NCBI GenBank assembly: GCA_000151295.1
Contig: GG745351.1
Span: 722,230-752,405 of the forward strand
DNA from: Allomyces macrogynus ATCC 38327
Taxonomy: Eukaryota; Blastocladiomycota; Blastocladiomycetes; Blastocladiales; Blastocladiaceae
Reading direction: 5' to 3'
DNA length: 30,176 nt
Shown here: piece after piece, positions 1 to 8,378 of the stretch
Layout of the letters: every line of letters begins with the position of its first letter
How positions within the stretch are numbered: position 1 is the stretch's first letter
Translations under genes and position numbers: made by a program
Notes under the pieces: model-generated
What the model saw: the letters and a program-made list of their open reading frames with translations, nothing else
Databases searched by the model: none
Told to the model about the DNA's origin: nothing

Positions 1-95
1 GGGCCGAGCGTCATAATACGCACGTATTCGTTGAACGAGCCCGGCCGCTGGTTGCCAAAGCCAAACTGGCCACCGTGGTCCATGAAGCCGCCAAA
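1..95 (-). CDS. Edge exon of an unrecognised Gly-rich protein (partial)
   Basis: An open frame runs off the left edge of the window on the minus strand. It reads FGGFMDHGGQFGFGN followed by QRPGSFNEYVRIMTLG. A possible splice acceptor (ACTAG, 97-96 on the minus strand) would make it an internal exon starting at 95. Alternatively the Met at 83 is the start. The mix of Gly, Phe and Asn, the Arg-Pro-Gly turn and the FNEYVR stretch look like real coding sequence, and a decayed copy lies about 900 bases away, which supports an origin as a gene. The opening weakly recalls the Gly-rich start of some fungal UFD1-type proteins, but about 30 residues are too few to assign a family. What would decide it is the sequence left of this window. 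Confidence 0.45.
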
Positions 96-904
96 CTAGT
101 CGGAGTGCGCGCGTGCCGTGGTGCTTGAGCCTCAGTTGCTGGTTCTGAGCATCAGAAGGCGCTGCGACCACAACGGAAATCGCCAATACCATGGTAGGGA
201 GCGCAGGTTACAGTGGTGGTTGACGTTGGTTCCGGATCAAAATGGCGCGGTCGCGCGTGGTTGAGAACGACAGTTTCTCGGAGCGGGCAGCGAGAAGCGA
301 ATGCGGGTAGTTGTGCGTGGTGCCCGTGTCGTGATTGCACAGTGGTGTCCTTCGCGGCGGCAGCGTGGATGAAACCGGCTGAGGTGCGACGCGTCGATGA
401 TCCGTCATTGGTCAGACTCACGTGCGCCGCGTTGAGCCCTGCCATTTGATTTTGTCCTGTCCTCGTCGCGTCCATCTGCTCGCCGACAACGCTGATTTCT
501 TGCCCGCACCAGGTCACCGTGCGCCTTGCGGCGGTCTCGTCGTGGTTGGCAGTGTGTTTTGGTGAGGATGTTTGTCGTATCATAACCGCACTGGAGCGCT
601 GGAATCAATCCACCTCACTGCCCTGGTAGTGATGGGCCATGCACATGACTGAGTTCCTCAAAATATCTGTTATTCCCCAAACGATGATCATGTTCTCCAA
701 GGGAACAACATTGAACAGCGCGTGCGCAACCACATTTCATCAGCGAACTATATCTGACTGATCGTTGTTGGGGCCATGCACTGCCCAGCACCAAGACTGT
801 CCTGGCAATGTGGATCGTTGGTGTCCTCCTTGCGACCAGGCACGAACACAATGGAAAAGTAGTGGTATTTACTGTCGCGGCGGGACGTCAGTTGCATCCA
901 GGGC
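96..904. other. Gene-free stretch
   Basis: No convincing exon, RNA gene or long repeat is seen. Open frames here are short, overlap on both strands and match no family I recognise. Part of this region should hold the upstream intron or promoter of the minus-strand gene at the left edge. Confidence 0.5.
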
Positions 905-1040
905 AAAGACCAAGCGTGATAACACGCACGTATTAGCTGAAGGAGCTGGGCCAATGTGTGCCAAACCCAAGCTGACCAGGATTGTTGCAATGGTCGGTAA
1001 ACCCTTCAAACCACTTCCAAACCAGCCCATGGTGCGTGCG
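905..1040 (-). pseudogene. Degenerate copy of the edge exon
   Basis: Read on the minus strand, this stretch aligns codon by codon with the exon at the left edge. It reads PGQLGFG, then a diverged middle, then SSFS, a TAA stop, and YVRVITLG. The edge exon has GGQFGFG, then GSFNEYVRIMTLG. The stop replaces the Glu codon of the intact copy. Similarity also continues upstream, around the CAACTGA and ACCA(T/C)GG blocks. This is best explained as an old partial duplication that has decayed. Where the copy ends, and whether further exons were duplicated, cannot be settled by eye. Confidence 0.55.
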
Positions 1041-2065
1041 GCGTCAGTTGCGGCCAGCTGCAGCGGTTTATGATCACTCAAGACGCATTGAAGGGCTAGA
1101 AAGATAGAAGGAAGACAGTGGTGGCGCTGAAGATACCAAGGTGGTAGCAGGTGAATGGCAGACGGGAGCCAGCAATCGTGCGCAATGCAGGACGTGCCGA
1201 ACTTGACTGTGCAGCTGCAGATCATGATAGGCGACTACAGCGCGCGTCGGTGTCGAGGCCATCATGGTCAGAATCGCTTCTGAACTGGCGCTTGACCAGG
1301 AATCGAACCTCTGACAAGGTCCTTCGCGACGTTGCTTGATCGCGCTGTGGGCTTAGTCGTGCACGTGCATCGTGCAGCGGTCCCTGCCGCGAGGGTGCAG
1401 ATTCCCTTCCCTTGGGCAGGGACAGGCTGCGGTCGTTTATCAGATCTGGCGCATGGCGCTGTGGTGGCCCGCTGGCAAACACAAAAATTCGAAATCATGG
1501 GCTCGCTGCACCACCAACCTCGACAACGATCACTACTGCCGTCGCGCCGCATCCCCGCACGCCCACTCGCGCGCGTTCTTGGCGCCGCCTCCAGCCGTCC
1601 GCATTGGCGTGCACGCGGTCCGACGGACCCGCCATCTCGGCCATCTCGACCAACTCGCCCCGACTCCGGCTCGCGGATCGGTCACGGCCGGCCCCGATTC
1701 GGCCGCGACCTGTTGCGCGCGGCCCGCTTCAGCACAAGGACCGCCGCGAGCTCGAATTGCCCCACCAGGAGGCGCGCGTGCTTGTGCATCACAACCAAGG
1801 AGGTTCTGAGGTGCCGTGATCGGCCATCAATCTCATCGCGCACGCTCTGGCTGGCCGACCCGCTCTCTTCTCCCCGCCGTGCGCTCGCCTGCACACGGCC
1901 CGCTCGCGGTGGACAGTCTGGCCAACACGCGCTACGACACGACCGTGACCGTTCAACATTGATCCGCAAGGAATCACTCTGGTCAGTGCACTCTGGTCGA
2001 GCTCAACCGTGAGCACCGGTCCCTGACCATGCCTTGCCTCCAAATTTGTTCTAGAACTCTCTGCC
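1041..2065. other. Upstream region of the GATA factor gene, no gene seen
   Basis: About 1 kb with no recognisable protein. GC content rises towards 2065 and long overlapping frames appear in several frames, as expected from GC-rich sequence without selection. It probably contains the promoter and 5' untranslated region of the GATA gene. A short block near 1300-1312 resembles a tRNA T-loop on the minus strand, but no cloverleaf can be built round it. Confidence 0.4.
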
Positions 2066-2788
2066 ATGCACGACCACCAGCCCTTTGCACCACCCGGGCC
2101 CGGACCGGGTCCCAGACCCGGCACTCACGCACCCGCTCCCCCGCAGCCGCCATTCCCGCGGTCGGACCCGCCATTCCCGCGCGCTTCGCCCGACCTGGCG
2201 TCGCTGCTGCTCGGCGTCCACGGCGCGCACCTTCCGCCGCACCTTGGGCCAGCTGCCAACGCCGACTGGCGCCGTGCCGGGCTCAACTCGGCGGCACACC
2301 CGGCCATGGCGCAATCTCCGAATTCGGCCGCCCCACCCCCACCCCCGGCCCCGGCGCACCACCACCTGTACCTGTCGGCACATGCACCGACGGCGCCGCT
2401 GTTTGCGATGCACGCACCAGGACCCGTTGCGGGCCAGCCGGCCGCAGATTCGATGACCGATCATGCCGCACCACCGTATCCGCCTGGCGTCGCTTCCGCC
2501 CAATACCCTGCTGCCAACAACCACTACCCGGTCGCGCCGCCCGCAGGGGCCGAGAGCGGTGTGCCGCCGACCCTCTCCACCGGATTCCCGCCGCATCGCG
2601 CGGCCAGCGGGGCGCACGCCGCGTACCCTGCACCTGGACCGGGCCCTGGCCCGCCGCGCCCCCACCCTGGCCTCCATCCGCTGCAACACTCGACAATGCG
2701 CGCTGCCGCGTACGCGGGCGCTACCGTCCACCCGGCACCGGCGCCGTTTGCGCCGTCTGCCGTGCAATCCGCGGCCGCACCTACGCAA

Positions 2789-2820
<32 letters not shown>

Positions 2821-5118
2821 GCCGGCAGCGCAAGCAGCACCTGCTCCGGCGTCGAACGATCCCGTACCCGCGATCCCGGACGCGCTCCGCGGTATGGTCC
2901 CGCAAGGCGTCGACGAATCCTCGTTCTGGCTCGGGATGCAAGCGGCCAACTCGACGTTCACGACCATGCTCCTCTCGCAGCTCTCGCCGGCCGCGCAGTC
3001 ACAATTGCTTGCGGCATTGTTGCAGAACGTGAACCCGTTCACGGCCGCATCGGCTGTCGCGGCTGCAGTTGCCGCGTCCGGATCCAGTGCCGGTGCGCAG
3101 GGGCCCACGCAGCCGCAACCACCGCAGCAAAATGGTGGACTGGTCGCACAGCAAGCGTCTGTTCCGGCTCCGGGACCGCCAAACGTGCCACCGCAGCCGC
3201 CGATGCCGCATCCAGCAGCCGGCGCGGTGTTCGTTCCATCGACGAGCGCCGCGGGGACGCCAGATGGTGGTCAAGGTCATGGTGGGCCGTTCTCACAGCA
3301 CCCCGCGCACGCGAACGTGCGCCCGCACTCGCATCCGCACCAGCCCGCGCCAGGACTCGCGCACGAGTACCCGACTGCCCCGCCGCACTTCGACTTCCAC
3401 GCACTGCACGGCGGCAATGACTCGGTACCAACCGACGTACACCACCCTGCCGCCGCACCGCCGCCGCCGGTGAGCGGACCCGGATGGCCGCTCGCCGACT
3501 CGGGTTCGCGTGACCCGTTCCAGCAACTACTTTTCTCCACCTCACGCACCCACGACCACAGCACCACCACCGATATCGCTGTCGTCGCCGCACCACACGT
3601 TCGCGCCGGAACTGCGGCTCTCGCCAGCGTCACTAGCCGTGCTCAAGCCCTTCTCCAGCGACACGGTCGCGGCCTCATCGCACGCGACCCTTCTCCAGCT
3701 CCGTGCCCCGTCCGGGCCCATGGATACAGGTCCACCGGGTGCCGAGCACTCGGCCCCCGACACCGCGGCAAACACTCCGCGTCCACCTCCCTTGCTCCTC
3801 GACACCGACGCGACCATGGCTGACGCCGACCCGGCCTCCACCGAACTCGCGCGCTTCTGGCGACCCATTTGCTTCTGCGACCCGCTCGCGGGCGGCGCGA
3901 TTCAACCCGTCTCGTTCCTGCCGCCACCGCCAGCGACGCGCTCGAATCGGGCCATTTCGCACGTCGGCGGACCGGCGCCATTCCATCTCCCGCCATGTCT
4001 CGGCGACGCGACTTTGCCGCAGGACGCGCTGTGTCCACTCGCCGACGGAACGGTGGGGAGAGGGGATACCCCGCTCACGCTCATGGCGATGCTCGATATC
4101 GAGGATTTCCTCGTTGACGCGGCTCTCGCGGGCGGGGGCGAGGGGGACGCCGCGGGGGTAGGGTTCGGGGTCCCGGAACCGACGGTCGCGATCGGGTTTG
4201 ATCCGGCCGATGGAGGTAGCAGCAGCGCGGCGGCACCGCGCAGGCGGCGCGCGCGGACCAAGTCGGCTGTGGCCGGCGGCGGTGGGGACCGGATGGACGT
4301 GGACGGCGCGAAACCCGTCAAGGCCGCGCGGAAGCGGCGGAAGACAGAGGCGGTGGAAGTGGGGGAAACTCGGCCCGCTCCACCGCCGCCGTTGCCGATG
4401 CTGGTACCGATGCCGCCAGCGCCGCGGTCGGCGTCAACGACCGACGCGGGATCATCAGCGGCGGATGAGGACGAGGACGACGAGATGCCTGAGTACAAGT
4501 GCGCGCATTGCGGCACGACCAAGACGCCGTTGTGGCGGCGGGGGGAGAATGAGGAGGTGTTGTGTAATGCGTGCGGGCTCTAGTACGTTACGCTCTCCAC
4601 CGTCTTTTGACCGTGCGTTCCAGCTCACTGAGCTCTGTTTCCGCAAAAACAGCGTCAAGAACAACAAGCGACCGCGACCGCTTACGCTGTGCCAGTCGGC
4701 GACCGTGCGCGCACCCGCCGAGCCGGCACCGCCGCCCGAGTGCGCGAATTGCGGGACCAATACGACGTCGTTGTGGCGCCGGTCCAAGGACGGCGATCCG
4801 TGGTGCAATGCGTGCGCACTCTAGTACGTTTTTCACGTATTTTTATCTCGGCGCTGTGAAAAGACTGACGACTGACGATCTTTTAGCTACAAACTGCACG
4901 GCAAGACGCGACCAGCGACAATGCGCGCGACCGTCGTCAAGAAGCGCAACCGGTACCCAAAGAAACCGCGCGCCAAGTCCGGGTCGGCCGAGCCGTCCGC
5001 GGTAAAGACGCCGACGCCGACGCCGACGCCCACGCCGGATATGGACGTTACTGCCACGCCCGATTTGGCAGGGCCAGCAATGGCCATGGACGGCATGACA
5101 CCATTCGCGCCAGGCTGA
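2066..5118 (+). CDS. GATA-type transcription factor with two zinc fingers
   Basis: Sequence-specific DNA-binding regulator, presumed nuclear, of the kind that binds (A/T)GATA(A/G). A long Pro/Ala/His-rich region from the Met at 2066 includes a polyproline run encoded by CCG repeats near 2791-2822. An acidic Asp/Glu patch precedes the fingers. Finger 1 is CAHCGTTKTPLWRR then CNACGL, and finger 2 is CANCGTNTTSLWRR then CNACAL. Both are Cys-X2-Cys-X17-Cys-X2-Cys. A basic tail follows (YYKLHGKTRP, VVKKRNRYPKKP), then Pro-Thr repeats. The inter-finger linker lacks the cysteine-rich motif of Fep1/SreA iron regulators and looks more like animal GATA factors. Visible introns are 4583 to about 4637 and 4824-4886. 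The reading frame changes somewhere between about 3500 and 3600, where no satisfying intron is seen, so an indel or an unrecognised intron is involved. Finger 2 has Ala for the usual Gly in CNACGL. Confidence 0.85.
4583..4637 (+). other. Intron after GATA finger 1 (acceptor irregular)
   Basis: The donor TA|GTACGT splits a Tyr codon directly after CNACGL. The frame that continues the finger (FRKNSVKNNKRPRPLT) requires an exon starting at 4638, which is preceded by TG, not AG. The nearest AG (4631-4632) gives the wrong frame. Confidence 0.55.
4824..4886 (+). other. Intron after GATA finger 2
   Basis: A 63-base intron with donor TA|GTACGT and acceptor TTTTAG. It splits the Tyr codon directly after CNACAL, in the same phase and position as the intron after finger 1. 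Splicing restores YYKLHGKTRP. Confidence 0.85.
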
Positions 5119-5395
5119 TGGTTGGCGCGAAGTGTGGTGGACGGATCGGCGCGGTCACGCCGAGTCTTGTCCACCCTAGTTGATTGATTTCATGGGCATA
5201 GCGGCCCAGTGGGTGTGCATTTGAACGTGGACAGTCAAATGTAGAAGCGTGTTTTGACCCATGCTCGTCTGTCGGCAGCAAACAACACATTCCAACGACT
5301 CTAAAATGATGAAGAACTGCACAGCCATGTTTGCAAACGGCAACCCAAAACAAATGCACGACGCACTACTTACAAAGCTCATTCCACCTCCTCAC
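5119..5395. other. Convergent intergenic region
   Basis: Short spacer between the 3' ends of the GATA gene (+) and the first kelch-like gene (-). It should hold both 3' untranslated regions. No other feature is seen. Confidence 0.5.
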
Positions 5396-7426
5396 CTACA
5401 CCCGCGGCGTGTTCCCGCCGTCGCCCTCTCCACCACCTCCCGAACCCAGCCCGCGCGCGACAGTGGCCTCCGGCAACATATACACGTCGCCCTGCCCACC
5501 GGACGCGCGCCAGGTCGTCGGCGCCCGCCCTGGCCGGTCCGTCGTGACCGGCGGCAAGTAGAGCGGCGCGCGATCATCCCCCATTCCATCGTCATGGTCA
5601 TCCACCGCAACCGCCGCCGAATGCGCCGGCATCGGCGGCAAATTAAGTGCCGACGCCATCGTACTTGGGTGCACGCCCGCGCCCGGCCCGGACGCGACCC
5701 CGGCCGTCGACCACATGCGCGGGTCCGTCGGGACCATGTCGGTCACGATTGTCGACGAGTCGGAAGTCCCGCCCACGATCGACGGGAACGAGACAGGCCG
5801 TTTCGGGCCGATGACGACAGGGGTGCCGCCCGCGGCCGCGGCGTTCGGGTCGGTGTGCGGCGTCGACGAGTAGTGGTACGCGCGCGGGCCCGCGAGCGCT
5901 GCGACGAGCGCCGGGTCGGGGTTCGGGTCCTGCACTTTTGCGCGCTTGGCCTTCGACCGGCGCCAGATGAGGACGGCGGCGAGGATGATGATGCCGGCGG
6001 CGGCGACGGCGCCAACAGAAATCCCGGCAATGACCGGGGTCGAGAGTTTGTTGATCATGTCATCGACGGCGCGCGCGGTCGATGACGAGACTTGCGTTTG
6101 CGAGGCCATGGGCGTGTACGCCGTGACCCACGCGAATGCGAGTGAGCCGTCGTTGTTGGGCGTGATTTTGATGGCGAGCAGGAGCGACGTGGGAAGACCG
6201 CCGACGAGGAATAGGTGGCTGTCGTGCACGAACATGGCGTGTGCTGAGAGCGATTCCGGGCCCTTGGACTGGGTCGAATCGATGATGGCGGCCTGCGGCT
6301 TTTCTTGCGCCGACGCCAGGCTGATGTACTCGAGGAACGGGCTCGACGAGTAGCCCATGATCAAAGCGTAGGCGCGCGTCTGTCGGGAGTCGTGTAGATG
6401 GCGATCTGGCAGTCGTCGCGCGCGGCGAGGAGCGGGTTGGCAAACTAAAGGCATTACGCGCAGATCATGTCAGCGCAAGCGGTGGAGAGTGTGGAAGGAA
6501 ACGTGACGAAACAGCGCACCTGGCTCCACGTCTTGGCGACCAGGTTGAACGACCACAGGTCCCGCAACCGCGTATTGCTGCCGTTATTACCTCCCGAGAC
6601 CAGCACTTGCGACCCGTACTGCACGGCGCACGCGAACCCGCGCTTGGCCGGCGACTCGCCGGACGAGACGGGCACCTCGGCGAGCGACAAGGACTATCGT
6701 CGAGCCATGGTCAGTTTTGGTCGGCTATCATCCACTAACGGACGCATAAGCAACAAAACGCACCGAATCGAACCGCCACATCTTACTGTTCACGTCGCTC
6801 CAGTTGCCCATCGCATACGCAGCCATATCTTTACTATCCGCGGGATACGGCGTCACGACCGCGGACCGCCCGGGACTCATGATCCTTAGCCCTGCCGGAT
6901 CCGCCTTGACCGACTGCGGCGTGACCCCCGTGGCCCGGATCAGGTCCTGGACGAGCCATACTTTCGGCGTCGTATCCGCATCCCCCGGGCCCGTGCCAGC
7001 GAGCAACCACACGTCATACACATTCGCAAACGACCCGGCACGCTGCGCAGCGACCGCGATCAGACTGCTGGCGCCCGAGTCGGGCAGCGTGAACGGTGCC
7101 GGCTGGACGGCGGGCGAGTCCGGATCGTTGATGGTGAACTTGGAGTCGAGCGAGATCACAGCCACGTCCGGGATTGAGGCGAGTGGGGATACACGCCGGC
7201 CGCCGAGCACGTAGGCTTTGCGGTCGATCGGCAGGTACACGACGACCGGGCCCACGAGTTGCTGCCGCATCCCCGCGGGCCAGCCGCGCGCAGAGGATGA
7301 TTGCGCGTGCGCGAACGGTGCGATCGAGGCCAGGATGGCTAGCACGGCGATGACCGTCAGCGCGACGAGTGCGGGCGCACGGGTACCGCGCAGTGGCTGA
7401 CGGTGATGTGCTGGTGCTGCGGGCAT
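5396..7426 (-). CDS. Kelch-like beta-propeller type I membrane protein, copy 1
   Basis: Predicted secreted/membrane protein. Exon 1 (7426-6764) opens with a hydrophobic signal segment (VALTVIAVLAILASIAPF) ending near AHAQ, followed by kelch-type blades (YVLGGR, VWLLAG, MWRF). Exon 2 (6693-6520, 58 codons) carries VLVSGGNNGSNTRLRDLWSF and AKTWSQ, the classic GG and Y/W pattern. Exon 3 (6444-5396) continues with AHAMFVHDSHLFLVGG, then one membrane helix (VAAAGIIILAAVLIW), a basic stop-transfer stretch RRSKAKRAK and a long low-complexity cytoplasmic tail. Introns are 6763-6694 and 6519-6445, both phase 0. Exon 3 contains a two-base frame break in a GC run at 6372-6379, so the gene as assembled is broken between ATYTTPDRR-like sequence and AYALIMGY. 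The ligand is unknown. The propeller presumably faces the outside or lumen. A galactose-oxidase-type propeller is an alternative label, but no catalytic residues can be claimed. Confidence 0.75.
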
Positions 7427-8378
7427 GCTCTTAAAATGGTTGGTGCGAGGGTACTTTGGGTTGTTGGCTGCTGGAGGCTGTCCTTGTCGTCGGGCGGGTT
7501 ACGGACGGCAAACCCGTCTCGTTTCTGGGCCTGATGGCAGCAGAAGCCGGGTTTGGTCGGGTCTTGATCCGTCGAGGCAGCTGTGCTGACTTCGGTTGGC
7601 GGTCCTTGCGCAAGCAGCAGCGGCAGCGGGGCCGGTCGAGCGCGGCGGCGCAAATGCAGTAAGTCGGGGAGCGCGCACGGCCGCGGGGTCGCGGCAGGTT
7701 CGGCAAGCAATATCAGCGCGAGGACGTTGGGATGGAGAGGACGTTGCTGTCGTGTGTGCCGACTGACGTGAGTCTGAATGACCTTGTCGCGTTGGTGGAG
7801 GAGACTTGTGCCGTTTTTGGGGCGCAGCACAGCTCGGCAAAGCGGCCTCTCCACGAGTTGAAGCGTCACTTCGCGTCCTTCGTCCTTCGCAACAAGCACC
7901 GACGGTTCGCTGCCTGCCCCTCGCCGAGTCAATCCTAACAGCTGGCACCAATGAACAATCACACCAGGGCAGTACCTACGCACGCGCAGTACCGTTTTGT
8001 TGCTCGTTATCCCCACGCCAGTTCAACCGCGCCCAGGTCAGCGGGTTGACCGCAGTGGTGTGTGCGCCGTTGGGGCTGCCCTGGCCATGGTGGCGTCCGT
8101 GGAAACTTGCGGCCGGGTGCCCTGTCGTACACCATGACATGGGTGGAGAAGATCAAGATAAACATGAACGTCTTGTTTTGGGCAATCAGAAGGCCCGGAA
8201 AAGATCACCAACGAGGTGACTAACAGACGTGATGGACACCGAGTGGAAGTGGGGACGGCAAACAAAATGCACAGATCACACAAAAATAATGGACGAAATG
8301 AATGAGAGCGACGACGGATGCAAATGGAATCAGAGACTGCGACTTTCAGCTGCTGCAACTTTCAGCTGCGGCGATGAA
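7427..8378. other. Intergenic region between the kelch-like paralogues
   Basis: Contains the promoter side of copy 1 and the 3' flank of copy 2. Near 8341-8375 a short tandem duplication is visible (ACTTTCAGCTGC twice). One small plus-strand frame (7732-7938) looks somewhat protein-like and is listed separately. Otherwise nothing is recognised. Confidence 0.45.
7732..7938 (+). CDS. Possible small ORF, 68 aa, unknown
   Basis: A 68-residue frame with an ordinary amino-acid mix (SLNDLVALVEETCAVFGAQ, then PLHELKRHFASFVLRNKH), suggestive of one or two amphipathic helices. This is better than the surrounding GC-rich noise, but the opposite strand is also open here, no family is recognised and no splice partners are obvious. 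It could be a decayed exon fragment or chance. Confidence 0.15.
   Translation: MERTLLSCVPTDVSLNDLVALVEETCAVFGAQHSSAKRPLHELKRHFASFVLRNKHRRFAACPSPSQS

Noticed and set aside
1290..1380. Possible tRNA gene on the minus strand (GGTTCGATTCC block)
   Set aside because: The T-loop-like string is present, but the T-stem pairs over only three bases and no matching acceptor or anticodon arm is found upstream.
1332..2012. Long plus-strand ORF (226 codons)
   Set aside because: Arg/Pro/Ser-rich noise typical of GC-rich DNA. Three plus-strand frames and the minus strand are open together, and there is no motif.
2051..3108. Minus-strand ORFs of 194-296 codons opposite the GATA gene
   Set aside because: Arg- or Gly-rich shadows of the proline-rich coding sequence.
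7357..8016. 219-codon minus-strand ORF between the kelch-like genes
   Set aside because: Overlaps the start of kelch-like copy 1 in another frame and has no recognisable domain.
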